Shown here piece by piece: positions 10,535-21,616 of a DNA stretch of 64,000 nt. How positions within the stretch are numbered: position 1 is the stretch's first letter; the number at the start of each line of letters is the position of its first letter. Source of the DNA: Macrotis lagotis (taxonomy: Eukaryota > Chordata > Mammalia > Peramelemorphia > Peramelidae); NCBI RefSeq assembly GCF_037893015.1, contig NC_133658.1, positions 288,057,719 to 288,121,718 on the forward strand. The letters are read 5' to 3'. A program made the translations under genes and the position numbers. The notes under the pieces are model-generated. The model searched no databases. It worked only from the letters and a program-made list of their open reading frames with translations, and was not told the DNA's origin.

Positions 10535-11825
10535 GTAAGTGCTATGTACTTTCTGATTTTGATAAATAAGATTGATGAAACTGCATTTCAAAAATCTGGA
10601 TGCTGTAATTTTATTTGCTCTATTTGTTTTTCACGAGCATTCTTAAATATTGATTTATTTCATTTCTTGATATAAACTTGATGAAAAGTATTAGAAATCT
10701 ATTAAATTGTGCTCTTTCAATCAGTTTGGATTTTCCCTCCCTGTTCCTGAGAAATAGTGATAGGAGTGATAATGTGTTAGAAATATTCTTTTCTTGTTGA
10801 AATTATTTGAATAGCTAAAAATTTGAGACTTAGCAGTAGGGATTACAAAACTTTGTTAATGATTCTTTTGTCCTTGAGTGTAATAGCAGAGGTATTTAGC
10901 TGAGAGTGATTGTTTTTTTTGTAATCCAATGTGTGATCTTTCATTTATGTTGGTATGGAGCTTATTTAGGTAATGAGCAAGTTCTAAGAAAAGTGTTTTA
11001 AAAAGAAATCTTATAGCAATGCATCCCCTGATTTCTTCAGAAAAAGGAGTGCCCATATTATATATTCATAACGAAGATTGAGAAAGTGTCAGGCAGATTC
11101 TCCCCCCAATACACAACACTGCTGTCATTGTGTGCAGTCATTTTTTTTATTTAGACCTTACTAATCAAAAAAAGAATGATGTTAATAAGCATAATTTGAC
11201 TTTCTTAGGAATATTAAAATGTATGAACATTGTTGTTGCTAATATAGAGTGAGGAAAAATAATTAACATTAAAAATATTAAATATCTGGCTTTAAATACT
11301 TCAAAATCCATACCCTAACTGTATTTCCCTTAGTGACCTTCAGTTCTTTTTACTTTAATACTCTTTTATCCTATAATTCCTTAGGACAGGGACAAGGTCT
11401 ATGGCTTTGCTTCTTTGAATTCCCCAGGCCAGAAAATTCTCTCTACCAATGTAGGTCACCCTGTTCTTTGGAACTTGTAAGAGTGTCACAGAGCACAGAG
11501 AAGGAAAGTGCTTCATGGAGGGTTGTATTTTTTTGTTTAATTGTGATTGTGCACCAGTCAGACAAGGATTGACACAGGGTCCTCAATTCTGCTCTCCATG
11601 CAGGACTATCCTTGGAACTTCTGTAATGTTGCATTACTGCTCAAGTGCATCAGTTCTCTTTTTGACCTGTTCTGACCTGTGATTTCATTGCTATGGATAA
11701 CTACCCATTCCTAGTGTATATCAGCAGCTCTTATTCAGCTTAGAGTTCTAGAGAGCTGCTTGGGACACTGAAATATCAGGGGATTCACTCAGAGTCACAG
11801 GAACCTTTTTTATGTAGAACCAAAG

Positions 11826-12070
11826 CACTGTGAAAGAAAGGCAGTCTGCACTCAAGGAGCTGTCAGCCTAACGGAGGAGACAACATGAAAGCAACTGTGC
11901 ACAAATAAAATATATAAAGGATAAATTGGAGATAATTTATAGGGGGAAGGTACTATATTAAGTGGGATCAAGCTTCCTTTGAAAAGAGATATTTTACCAG
12001 GCTTTGATGAAAGCCAGGAGGTGGAGATGAGAAAAGAAACTATTCCAGGCATAGGGACATAAAGCATGTG
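11826..12070 (+). mobile_element. Diverged ancient interspersed repeat, class unassigned
   Basis: The stretch contains 'ggcagtctgcactcaaggagctgtcagcctaacggaggagacaacatg', then 'aagccaggaggtggagatgag' and 'attccaggcatagggacataaagc'. Its wording recurs at 35470-35700, 53060-53310 and 56500-57400 in this window. It is probably an old mammalian dispersed element; I cannot name the family safely. Confidence 0.5.
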
Positions 12071-12179
12071 TCAGAGTCAAGACCTGATGTTTTTTTTCTT
12101 ACTGATTTCCTTGAGTTGATTCTGGAACTAGCTCTCCAGTGAATTACATTAATGTCTCTTTATTTTTTCATGTCCATAG

Positions 12180-12417
12180 AAATAAATCATGGTCCTTGGA
12201 GTAAAGCAGAAACTCGTAAACTAATTAAAGCTGTTGAAGAAGTAATTCTAAAGAAACTGTCACCAAAGGAGGTGGAAGACATAGATTCTCGACTCCAAGA
12301 AGATAATTCCCCAGAATCTTTATCAGTTTTGCGGAAACAGCTCTACAAAGGCATATCCTGGGTAGAGGTAGAAGCCAAAGTAGAAACAAGAAATTGGATG
12401 CAGTGTAAAAGTAAGTG
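12180..12417 (+). CDS. TTF1: TTF1 coding exon 6, second Myb/SANT repeat
   Basis: The acceptor is 'catgtccatag' (AG 12178-12179) and the donor GT is at 12418-12419, splitting a Trp codon. It encodes [40 protein letters not shown], a short linker, then [20 protein letters not shown] and QCKSKW. The three regularly spaced tryptophans (PW.., SWVEV.., NWMQC.SKW) are the signature of the TTF1/Reb1-type Myb DNA-binding domain. Residues are about 1123-1202. It is the most strongly conserved exon of the gene. Confidence 0.96.
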
Positions 12418-12663
12418 GTAAGTTTTAAGGTTTTTCTCATATTTCATCACCTTCATTTCCAAACAGATCTCACCTTTCGAGAGAGAAAATATAGTACATG
12501 GTAGTGGAGAAATATGAAAGGAGGGAGTTGGAATCAGCAATGGCAACGGTGGAAAAAAATTAAAGTAACTTTTGTGATGGACTTATCATAAAGAATGTGA
12601 TCCACCCATGACAGAGTTGGTGGTGTTGGAACACAGACTAAAGCACATTTTTTATCATTAATA

Positions 12664-12812
12664 TTTTTTTTGGGTGGGGGTGCAGGGCAAATGGGGCTGG
12701 GTGGCCTGCCTGGGGCCACATATCAGGGTGATCGTTGGGTGTCTGAGGCCGAATTTGGCCCTGGGTGCTCCTGGCTCAAGGGCCAGTGTTCTGTCTGCTA
12801 CCCAACTGCCCC
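12664..12812 (-). mobile_element. GC-rich tRNA-derived SINE, reverse
   Basis: Reverse-oriented SINE: T-run, 'gcagggcaaatggggctgggtggcctgcctggggcc', 'gtctgaggccgaatttggccctgggt', 'ctcaagggccagtgttctgtc', ending 'cccaactgcccc'. It differs from the WSINE1-type copies by a GC-richer body. Confidence 0.8.
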
Positions 12813-12826
12813 TACTATTATTACTA

Positions 12827-12972
12827 TTTTTTTTATTTTGCTGGGCAGTGGGGTTGGGGTGGCTTGCATGTCACACAGCTGGGTGATTGTTGGGTGTATG
12901 GGGCCGGATGTGGGCTCGGGTACTCCTGGCTCCAGGGCTAGTGCTCTGTCCACTGTGCCACCTGGCCATACC
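12827..12972 (-). mobile_element. Second GC-rich SINE, reverse, in tandem with the preceding copy
   Basis: Same family and orientation as the copy just left of it: 'gctgggcagtggggttggggtggcttgcatg', 'tgggtgtatggggccgga', 'ctccagggctagtgctctgtccactgtgccacctggcc'. Only about 15 bases separate the two. 'attaatat' lies left of the pair and again right of it, so they may have moved as a dimer or inserted successively. Confidence 0.78.
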
Positions 12973-13699
12973 TACAATTATTAATATATTTTTTTAATTT
13001 TAATTTTTTTCTCTCCCCTTTATCACTCAAGTGAGTATATTTTTGGGGGGAGGGGGTATTTTGTTTACTCTTAAACAAGAATATTAATGTATAAAAAACA
13101 TTTGTACAAAATGAGAATAAATAAATATTAAAGAAAAGAATAAAAAAAGAAAAGAAAAAAAGATCTCACCTTTCCCTCCTACCCCAACCTTGTAACAAAG
13201 AATAAAAAATGAAGTTAGGGGGGGAAAGGCAGATCAAACATCGGTTGAATCCTGATAATGAACCTCATTGTTCCAACATAACCATTGAATATAGGCACAA
13301 TTTTGTGTCTATAAAATTAAGTCTAAAGTGAGGCTTTAAAATTTTTTTTAGAGAAATGACTTCAAATAGGAAATGAAATCCCAAGGACAGATAATAAACT
13401 TAAGGAAATCTAAAATGTATAGGTAAACAAAAATCTTTTTAGAAAAATATATTGATTACTCTAAGGAGAAACAGGATGGTAAAAGGAGTGTTTCAAGGGA
13501 AAATCTAATGATTTTTAGAGATTGAAAAGAACTTTTATCATCTGCAAATAAGCATTTATGTTAGTTTCCTAACTGGTAGCTTGTAACTGTGATGACCCTT
13601 CTATTCTCAAAGTTGATGTTTTATTTAGATTTTGGGGACCTTATTAGAAGTTCACTTCACTCATTTATAGTTTTACCTTTCCCTTCTCCCTCACTGATG

Positions 13700-13890
13700 G
13701 CCTTAGAATTTTATATATATATATGTATGTATACCTACATATGTGTGTACCAGGTATATATGATCATTTATGTGAGTCTACATAGACACATACATACATA
13801 AACACATAAATACATACACCAGGTATATGTTTAATTTATTTACATGTATGTGTGTATGCACACAGATAGAAAGACACACACAGATACCAA
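13700..13890. repeat. Degenerate (TA/TG/CA)n microsatellite region
   Basis: 'ttatatatatatatgtatgtatacctacatatgtgtgta' is followed by repeated TACATACATA and CACACAGATA motifs. Non-coding, in TTF1 intron 6. Confidence 0.8.
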
Positions 13891-14188
13891 GTCTAATATG
13901 TGGTTGGATACCTTACCAATCAGTGACAATGACAATTACTGTACATTAAGTAAATAAACTATTAGTTGATTTATTAAAAGATTGAGCCATGCAGAGTATA
14001 CAGATTTTCCTGATCCCTGATAAAAATGAATGGATTTGTGTATGTGGAATACACGCTAATAAATGATAGAAGCTGAATTAAATATTAATATATAGATGAG
14101 AGTAATTTATATATGTGTATATATAACTTTACAATGGAAACTTTCCCCTAAAATGATAAATTTGTATTTTTTGTTACTTTTAACATAG

Positions 14189-14278
14189 GCCTGAAATTCT
14201 AACCAAACGGATGACGAACGGGAAGGTTGTGTACCGTGGGATAAATGCTCTTCGTGCCAAAATCAACCTTATTGAAAG
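14189..14278 (+). CDS. TTF1: TTF1 coding exon 7
   Basis: The acceptor is 'ttttaacatag' (AG 14187-14188) and the donor GT is at 14279-14280. The first base completes the split Trp codon. It encodes [20 protein letters not shown] plus [10 protein letters not shown], matching the KRMTNG/ALRAK block that follows the Myb repeat in the family. Residues are about 1202-1232. It is too short to show as an ORF. Confidence 0.93.
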
Positions 14279-14739
14279 GTACAAAAATTAGAATGTGTTC
14301 AAAGTTAATCTTTCTAGCTTTTGAAACTTTCCATAAAGCCAAACAGAAGAGATTTATTAAGTATCTACTAGATGCAAGCCACTTTACAAAATCCTAAATG
14401 ATGGAGGTGAGGAAAGAGTACAATCCAGACATGGAGGACAATTGTGCAGAAATGGGAGGTACAGTGGTCTGTCTGAAAAACAGGTAAGCCATAATGTTTA
14501 TTAAGGCCAGTAAGGGTTTATATGCCACACAATGGAGTTTCTATTGACTCTGAGTCAGAAAGTCCAACAAAAACAACTCAAAGGCTGAATAGAGAATTCA
14601 ATACTCATTCAGGAATACAAAGCAACCCATACCACCTATGATGTTGGACCACTGGAATAGGGCTATAGGTTAGACACACCTGCAGACTAAAGCTACTAGA
14701 GCTACTATTAAATGAGAGAATAACATTTAAAAAATCCTT

Positions 14740-15330
14740 TTTGAACTCTTCCATGGTCTGAGAACAATTTATATTTCTCTTTGAGGCTTTGGATGTAGCA
14801 GTTTTGACTTTGTTGTCATCTTCTGAGTTGATCAGGATCTTTTTCTACTGTTTGTTCATTGTTTTTTTTGTTGTTTTTTTTTTTTAGGATTTTTGTCTGT
14901 TCATTTTTACAGCATATTTTTTGACTTTTAACTCTATGCTAAAGTGAGGTTCTGCTTCCTGAGAGGAGGGCATATTGTCCCAAGTTTCAGGGTTTTTGGT
15001 GCAGCTGTTTTCTGAGATAATTTTGGGGACCTGAAAAGTTTTTGCGTCTTCCAGGGTGGTATGATCTACTCTCCCAACCTGAGCTCTGATCTGGAGGAAC
15101 CACAAGCAGACTTTTCCACCCTGAAAAATTGTGACCAGGGTCCCAACTCCCTCCTCACCTTGGGACTGAGAATCAGATCTACAACCCAGATTCCAAGTAT
15201 AACAGAGTGCTGCCCCTAGTGCTGGCAAAGGGACCATATACTCTCCTTCTAACCAACTATCCAACCACATTACTATCTGGGCTGAAGAGTCTGGAAACCA
15301 GAGTCTCTTTGTTGCCAATTTTTAAAGATT
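14740..15330 (-). mobile_element. L1-like fragment, reverse (ORF1/5' side)
   Basis: 'ggatgtagcagttttgactttgttgtcatcttctgagttgatcaggatc' followed by T-runs resembles the antisense of marsupial L1 sequence around ORF1. A minus-strand open stretch (14884-15318, 144 codons) crosses it with no recognisable gene product. Placement by recollection. Confidence 0.5.
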
Positions 15331-15404
15331 TAGAGATTGGAAGACAGAAGATTTAAGGCCACTGAAAAGGCAAAGGAATTCGTAGCTCTCTGGGATGTTA
15401 AAAC

Positions 15405-15985
15405 TGTTCAGGATTTTATTGTAGAATATAACAAAATATTATTTCCAGGTTAAAAAAAAAAACTACTTTCGAAGGATCAGAAGCACTTAAGACAAATTGA
15501 ATAATAAAGACCTAGTAGAGTGAGACAGAGATAAAGAAAGAGATAGATAGGTAAAGAGAGAGACAGAGATAAAAGAAGAAGCAGAGTTGACTGGGCCAGA
15601 GAGAGAGCAGAGGTCCAACTCAGGTTTTATAGTCTTGCCCGTTATCCAGAGGATAACAGAGGAATTCCCTTCCTCCCCTTATGTGACCCTGACTAGAATT
15701 AGGTAGAGGATTGAAGACTGAGGAGATCAGGATACAAATTTTATGTTAAACAATGAAACAATGATAGTTATCTTATTATATAATTTTGCTATCTCTTATA
15801 CTTAATTTTTCTTCCTTAAGGATATGATTTCTCTCTCATCACATTCAACTTAGATCAGTGTATACCATGGAAACAACGTAAAGACTAACAGACTACCTTC
15901 TGTGGGGGGGGGTTGGAGGAGGGAAGCAAGATGAGGGGGGAAAAATTGTAAAACTCAAAATAAATCTTTAAAAAAGAAAAAAAAA
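15405..15985 (+). mobile_element. L1 3' end, forward, possibly joined to an LTR-like segment
   Basis: The end 'gtataccatggaaacaacgtaaagact', 'taccttctgtggggggg', 'aaattgtaaaactcaaaataaatc' plus A-rich tail is the L1 3' terminus, the forward counterpart of 19310-19420. Upstream, 15410-15700 is GA-rich ('agagagagcagaggtccaactcagg') and looks LTR-like, but I cannot define ends. Confidence 0.65.
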
Positions 15986-16209
15986 GTAGCAGTTAAGGAA
16001 AAACCATCTAATACAGCAACCAATTTGTGTACCATTCCATTCCTCTAGTCCACCATCTCTCAACACAGAGGAAGCACATTACATTGTCAGTCATTTGGGA
16101 CCTACACTGGTCATTGAAGTTGATCTGAGTTCTGCAGTGTCTTCATTTATATTATTATATCCACTACTCTGATTCTGCTTTCATCTGTATGTTTTTATAC
16201 TACTTCCCC

Positions 16210-16760
16210 CATGTTTTGCAGATTATTCATATATTTCCATATAAGCATCTCCTAACCAATGTGTACCTAAATTTTGTTTTAAATTTTGATGACTACCAAA
16301 ATAGTACTGCTATGAATATTTTTATATACATGAGACTTTTTTTATTGATTTCTTGGGGTTAAAAAGTCCAGTAGTTGGTTTGCTGGATCAAAAAGTATGA
16401 AAATTTAATTTACTTTCTCACATAATCAGATTGTTTTCCAGAAGTGTTACACCAATTCCTGGTTCCTCCATTAGTGTATTATTGTTCTTCTCTTTTCGCA
16501 GCCTCCTCAGCATTGACCATTTCCATTTTTATCATCTTAGTCAACTTGACAGGTGTGAGGTGATACTAAAAAATTATTTTTATTTGCAATTCTTTTATTA
16601 TTAATCATCTGAAATATATTTTTCACTCAGATGTTGATAATTTGCATGTCTTATTTAAAATTTTTTTCATGTCTTTTGACCATATCTATGGGGAGGTGAC
16701 TCTTCATGTTATATATTTGTGTCAGTTTCCTAGAGAATTTGAATGTCACAGATATTGAAT
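16210..16760 (-). mobile_element. L1 3' region fragment, reverse
   Basis: Phrases in antisense order: 'actgctatgaatatttttatata', 'gctggatcaaaaagtatg', 'ttgttttccagaag', 'gacaggtgtgaggtgatact', 'tgcatgtc...gtcttttgaccat'. They match the marsupial L1 3' region also seen at 19.3-20.4 kb. Old and degraded. Confidence 0.7.
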
Positions 16761-17042
16761 GCGATGATTTGAGGCGGGGTTTATTCTATGGCATCTCTTA
16801 TTCTAGCTACTTGGATTTTTGTCTATACAGAAATTTTTAAATTGCAAACAATTGAAATTGACAATTTTATTTTATCTTTTGTAATATCCTCAATCCTTGT
16901 GTAGTTATAAATTTTTTTCCTAATCACAATTGTGAAAAATACCTTTCATTCTTCTCTAAAGTTTTAAAACAAATATGAGTTCTTGGATTTAATCTCTATC
17001 CTTTAGGAGTTAATTTTGGCACATTGTATACACTGCTGATCT

Positions 17043-17240
17043 TAACCAGAGGCTCTTAACCTTTTTTAATCATGACTGTTTTGATTCCTGTGGTATTTTT
17101 GATGAAGCATAAAGACCTCGTCAGAATAATATTTTTAAATGTATAAAACAAAAATACATAAAATTAAAAAGAAAACCAATTATTTTGAAATGGTTATTAA
17201 AATTTTTTTAATCTTCCTGGACCCCAATTGATATATCCCT
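17043..17240. mobile_element. hAT-like short DNA transposon remnant
   Basis: It begins 'ggctcttaacctttttt' and carries 'gacctcgtcagaataatatttttaaatg', 'aaaccaattattttgaaatggttattaaaa', 'ggaccccaattg'. The same family seems present at 39803-40017. The right inverted repeat is eroded. Confidence 0.45.
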
Positions 17241-17492
17241 GGAAGACTATTTTTCGTTTTCCTGTAAGTTACTGAATCCTTCCTCCAAGAGTTTGTGTTC
17301 TTGGATTTCTCGAATGCTAAGCTACTCTAGTGTTTTGCTTTTAGCTCTTGTTTACAGACCTAGTCCATTCTACTCATTTTGTATTTTTTTTTAGGTTGGT
17401 TTGCTTTATTTTTTCCTGGATCTGTCATTTGGTCGGTAAGTTACTTGACATAAAACTGATTTGATTTAGATGTAATTTTTATTTCCTCTCAG

Positions 17493-17558
17493 GTTGTATC
17501 AAACAAATGTACAAGAAGCTAATGAAGTTAATTGGGAATACCTTGCTGGTGCTATTGG
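17493..17558 (+). CDS. TTF1: TTF1 coding exon 8
   Basis: The smallest exon, 66 nt. The acceptor is 'atttcctctcag' (AG 17491-17492) and the donor GT is at 17559-17560. It encodes LYQTNVQEANEVNWEYLAGA plus IG. The NWEYLAxAIG motif and phase fit the exon preceding DVPPSYVQ in the family. Residues are about 1232-1253. Confidence 0.9.
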
Positions 17559-18149
17559 GTAAGAACTTTTGTTTGATTTTAGGCTAATCAGAAGGAATAT
17601 TCATGTAATATAAATGTTTCAGTTTAAAGATGTGGCTTGTAAATTTTTAGGAATAACATGAAATTAATACTTAAGATTTTTAGAGAAGTATAGGTAAATT
17701 CACTTTGTTTGAGAGGTGAATTTTATAAACTATAATACCACCTGTAAGAAATGAGTGAGTTTTCATTTTAGTCATCTCCATGACAACATTTTTCCTTTTT
17801 CCTTTTTATGTTTGTTCACAATATCAACTAGGCCTTAATGTTGTCAAACCTGTAAGGCCTTTAATTTTTCTTTTCAAATCAAGTATCTGCTTTCTCTCCA
17901 AACCCCTTAACCCTGTTACAAATGCATGTACACAAACAAAACAAATTGACCATATCCAGGTTAATCTTGAAACTGTCAGGTGGTATTTTGGAAAGTTTTT
18001 GTTAATCACTTAGCAGCCCAACCCTGCCTAAAAAGTTTCTTTTCCTCATTACTCACTTGACACTTAGTTGACATTCCCTTTCTTCTTAGACTTATCTCCC
18101 CAACTTAATTATAAGATTATAAATTCTCCATTTCATGTATCTCTGTGCC

Positions 18150-18365
18150 TAGCAATGATCTCATTTGATCCTCACAACAACCCTGGGAGGGAAAGCACTG
18201 CTATTACCCCCATTTTACAGTTTAGAAACTAAGGTAGACAGAGGTCAAGTGACTTACTCAGGGTCACACAACTGAGAGGTATCTGAGGCTGGATTTGAAC
18301 TCAAGTCTTTCTGACTCCAGACCAGGGTACTCTGGCACTTTTAGAGCACCACTGCATCTACCAGC
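18150..18365 (-). mobile_element. MAR1/MIR-like CORE-SINE, reverse
   Basis: 'gatctcatttgatcctcacaacaaccctgggagg', 'cattttacagtttagaaactaagg', 'caagtgacttactcagggtcacacaactg', 'gaggctggatttgaactcaagtctttctgactccag'. This is a clear reverse CORE-SINE of marsupial MAR1 type. A short L2-like tail lies just left (18080-18150). Confidence 0.8.
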
Positions 18366-18504
18366 CTCTTCCTCCATTGCTTCCACAGTGCCTCTAGACT
18401 GGAGACCTGGGTTTGGGGGAAAATTGCCAAGAGATAAGATTTCTCTAAAGTTTGTATCCTGAACAGGTATCTCAGACCTCTACTCCAGAGTTGTTCAGGC
18501 TGGA

Positions 18505-18620
18505 AGTGCCCATTTCTGACTTCAGATCCTGCCTCAGACAGTTACTAGCTGTGAACCTGAGAAAGTTAATGAGCTCTGTTTGCTTAGTTTCTTCACCTGT
18601 AATATGATGATTAATAACTT
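18505..18620 (+). mobile_element. MIR-like SINE fragment, forward
   Basis: 'gacttcagatcctgcctcagacagttactagctgtgaacctg' followed by 'gcttagtttcttcacctgtaatatgatg'. A degraded SINE between L2-like pieces; 18660-18960 resembles an L2 segment. Confidence 0.55.
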
Positions 18621-19262
18621 GCTGTGAGTATAATATTGATAAAGCCTTAACACATTGTAGGTGTCTCCCTGTCCCTTTCCATTGTCCTTGACTTTTCCCT
18701 CACCCAAAAGATCCAGTTAGTCACCAAATCTCACTGTTGTCTTTGATGCCTTATGTCTATCCATAGCCACCTCTCTCGGTACCTCTCAGTTAGATTTTTG
18801 TCATGACATCCTCTTTGATGTCCCTGACTCTAGGCTCTCCCCATTTCATTCCATCCTCCACACTGCTGCCAGTCATCTTCCTTAACTTCCTCTGATCATG
18901 GGCCTGCTACTGAGTAAACTCCAGAGCTACCTTTTTGCCTCTTGGATAAAGAGGGAAAAAATCATGATAAAGACAGAAAAAAAGAAAAGAAGTTTTTAAA
19001 AAGATGAACATGTATGCTTTTCCCTGCATTCAGAACCCATAGTTTTTTCCCTTCTGAAGGGGGATGACATTTTCCTTAACAAGTCTCTCAAGATTGTCTT
19101 TGATGACTGAACTGCTGAGAGGAGCTGCATCCATCATAGTTGATCATCTCACAGTGTTGTTGTTAATGTGTACAGTGTTCTCTTGGTTCTGTTTCCTTCA
19201 TTCAGTATCAGCTCATACAAGTCTTTCCAGGCTTCTCTCAAGTCCTGCCACTCGTGATTCTT

Positions 19263-20062
19263 TTATTTTTCTTTTGAGCACTTTATTTTTTTTATATATT
19301 TTCTTAAAGATTTTATTTATATTTTGAGTTTTACAATTTTCCCCCCTCATCTTACTTCCCTCCCCCCCACAGAAGGCAATTTGCCAGTCTTTACATTGTT
19401 TCCATGGTATACATTGATCCAAATTGAATGTGATGAGAAAGAAATCATATCCTTAAGGAAGAAACATAAAGTATAAGAGATAGCAAGATCAGACAATAAG
19501 ATATCAGGTTTTTTTCCCCCTAAATTAAAAGTAATAGTCCTTGGTCTTTGTTCAAATTCCACAGTTCTTTCTCTGGATACAGATGGTATTCTCCATTGCA
19601 GACAGCCTTAAATTGTTTCTGATTATTGCACTGATGGAATGAGTAAGTCCATCAAGGTTCATCATCACCCCCATGTTGCTGTTAGGGTGTACAATGTTTT
19701 CCTGGTTCTGCTCATCTCACTCAGCATCAGTTCATGCAAATCCCTCCAGGCTTCCCTGAAGGGATTTTCTAATAAAGCAATAGTGTTCCATGACATACAT
19801 ATACCACAGTTTGCTAAGCCATTCCCCAATTGAAGGACATTTACTTGATTTCCAGTTCTTTGCCACCACAAACAGGGCTTCTATGAATCAGATTTTTGTA
19901 CAAGTGATGTTTTTCACCTTTTTCATCCTCTCTTCAGGGTATAGACCCAGTAGTAGTATTGCTGGATCAAAGGGTATGCACATTTTTGTTGCCCTTTAGG
20001 CATGGTTCCAAATTACTCTCCAGAAAGGTTGGATGAGTTCACAGCTCCACCAACAATGTAAT
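19263..20062 (-). mobile_element. Younger 5'-truncated L1 insertion, about 800 bp, reverse
   Basis: It starts with a T-rich tail and 'gagttttacaattttccccc...ccccccacagaaggcaatttgccag' (reverse L1 3' end) and ends at 'cagctccaccaacaatgtaat'. It is flanked by a 15-bp TSD with two differences: CCACTCGTGATTCTT (19248-19262) and CCACTCATGCTTCTT (20063-20077). It sits inside the older L1, in TTF1 intron 8. Confidence 0.8.
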
Positions 20063-20164
20063 CCACTCATGCTTCTTACAGAACAATAATACTCCATGAC
20101 ATTTATATACCATAACTTGTTCAGGCACTGCCCAGTTGATGGGTATCCTCCCTCAATTTCCAAT

Positions 20165-20320
20165 TTTTTTTTAGTTTGTTTTTTGCAAGGCAAATGGGGT
20201 TAAATGGCTTGCCCAAGGACACACAGCTAGGTAATTATGAAGTGTCTGAGGTCGGATTTGAACTCAGGTCCTCCTGACTCCAGGGCCAGTGCTCTGTCTA
20301 CTGCGCCACCTAGCTACCCC
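20165..20320 (-). mobile_element. WSINE1-type SINE, reverse, inserted in L1
   Basis: T-run, 'ttgcaaggcaaatggggttaaatggcttgcccaagg', 'acagctaggtaattatgaagtgtctgagg', 'ctccagggccagtgctctgtctactgcgccacctagctacccc'. Flanked by CAATTTCCAATT-like duplications on both sides. Confidence 0.93.
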
Positions 20321-20845
20321 ACAATTTCCAATTATTTGCCACCATGAAAAGAATTGCTATAAACATTTTTAAAATGTGAGACTTCCCATATTTTATGATC
20401 TTTTTGGGATATAGACCTAGTATATTAGTATAATTTCCTTGTTGTATGTTGTAAATAATATTACATGTACTGCTGCCATTTTATTTCTAACTGCAAATTC
20501 TTCAACTGTGTAACCTTGGGCAAGTCTTAGACTCTGAGCTAGGAGGAGCTATAAAGGTCATTTAGTTCAATTCCTTCATTTTATAAAAAAAGAAAATTGA
20601 ACCCTAGAAAGTAAAGGGACTTCCACAGGTTCATATAAACTGTTTCCCTGGTCCTCTTTCCTTTTCTTAAGTTGAGTGAATTAGATTAGATGATCAAAAA
20701 GGTCCTATTATAGTTTTAGCCTCATTACTGATACATACTATAGTTAGTACTTTTATTTATAAACAAATTTTCTGTGGTTTCTGATCTTTTTTTTTTTTTA
20801 ACCCATTTCTAGCCATTGTAACTTTGATTTTGGTAGTGATGATTG

Positions 20846-21075
20846 TAATAGCAACTAGGGGATTTAGTAGATACAGCATTGGACTAGAACTCAAGACTAA
20901 TCATGAGTTTAAATGACTTCAGACATTTAGTAGCTGTGTGACTGGATAAGACATTTAACCCTAATTGCCAAAATGAGCTGGAGAAGGAAATGGCAAACCC
21001 TGTCCAGTATCTTTGCCAAAGAAAATCCCAAATGAAGTCACGAAGAGTCAGGCACAGTTAAACAATGACAATAAT
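20846..21075 (+). mobile_element. tRNA-derived SINE with RTE-like tail
   Basis: A tRNA-like head ('ggggatttagtagatacagcattgg') and body are followed by 'gaaatggcaaaccctgtccagtatctttgccaaag' and 'cacgaagagtcaggcacagttaaacaatgac'. The tail is the one shared with the copies at 29862-30090 and 31345-31555. Confidence 0.75.
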
Positions 21076-21174
21076 AATGATGCCAATAATAGATTTTTTC
21101 CATAATAATGAATTTCTGAATTGGTAAATGTGGAATATAGATATATTCTTTCTTCTCTTTTTTTTTTTAAATAG

Positions 21175-21260
21175 AGATGTTCCTCCATCTTATGTTCAAT
21201 CTAAATTTTACAAGCTGAAAGCTACCTGTGTACCTCTTTGGCAGAAGAAGACCTTCCCAG
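21175..21260 (+). CDS. TTF1: TTF1 coding exon 9
   Basis: The acceptor is 'ttttttttaaatag' (AG 21173-21174) and the donor GTGAGT starts at 21261. It encodes [20 protein letters not shown] plus LWQKKTFP. This matches the [23 protein letters not shown] block of TTF1. Residues are about 1254-1282. Confidence 0.94.
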
Positions 21261-21316
21261 GTGAGTAGTTTTATTTTGGCAATGTTACTTCCTTTTGGTA
21301 CCAGGAATACTTCACT

Positions 21317-21616
21317 CAGTGATTCTCAGCCTCTGAGCTGCGGACCCAGACTACAAATTCATATCAAGCATTACAAATTTGTTCTCACAGAAAATGTGCA
21401 ACATGAATAATTGGCTTTGTGGTGACAGTTTTATATGATCCATCTTTCAGTTATGCTAATAGGAAAAACAAATTCTTATTAAAGTATTACTGAGTTAATA
21501 GTTTTTTGTCATGGCAGATACTAATATAAATATTGCCTATCAAGGGGCAGGGGGTCTGTGAAAGTTTTTGATGGTAAGAACAGATCCTTTTTGCTCAAAA
21601 AGATTGAGAATCACTG
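21317..21616. mobile_element. hAT-Charlie-like non-autonomous DNA transposon (300 bp)
   Basis: The terminal inverted repeats are visible: left CAGTGATTCTCA (21317-21328) and right TGAGAATCACTG (21605-21616), close to the CAGTGGTTCTCAA termini of the hAT-Charlie/MER5 group. The internal sequence has no ORF. I do not see a clean 8-bp TSD. It starts 57 bases downstream of exon 9. Confidence 0.75.

Larger units (their letters stand above)
19030..20440 (-). mobile_element. Older L1 3' region, reverse, split by a younger L1 and a SINE
   Basis: The left part (19030-19262) ends at 'cttccaggcttctctcaagtcctgccactcgtgattctt'. The right part resumes at about 20063 with 'ccactcatgcttcttacagaacaataatactccatgac' and continues to 'gttgatgggtatcc...caatttccaatt', then after a SINE to 'tttgccaccatgaaaag...gctataaac'. 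Read together, the parts give the expected antisense L1 order with the middle interrupted. Confidence 0.8.

Noticed and set aside
14884..15318. 144-codon minus-strand frame
   Set aside because: It lies in L1-derived sequence without recognisable ORF1 or ORF2 product.
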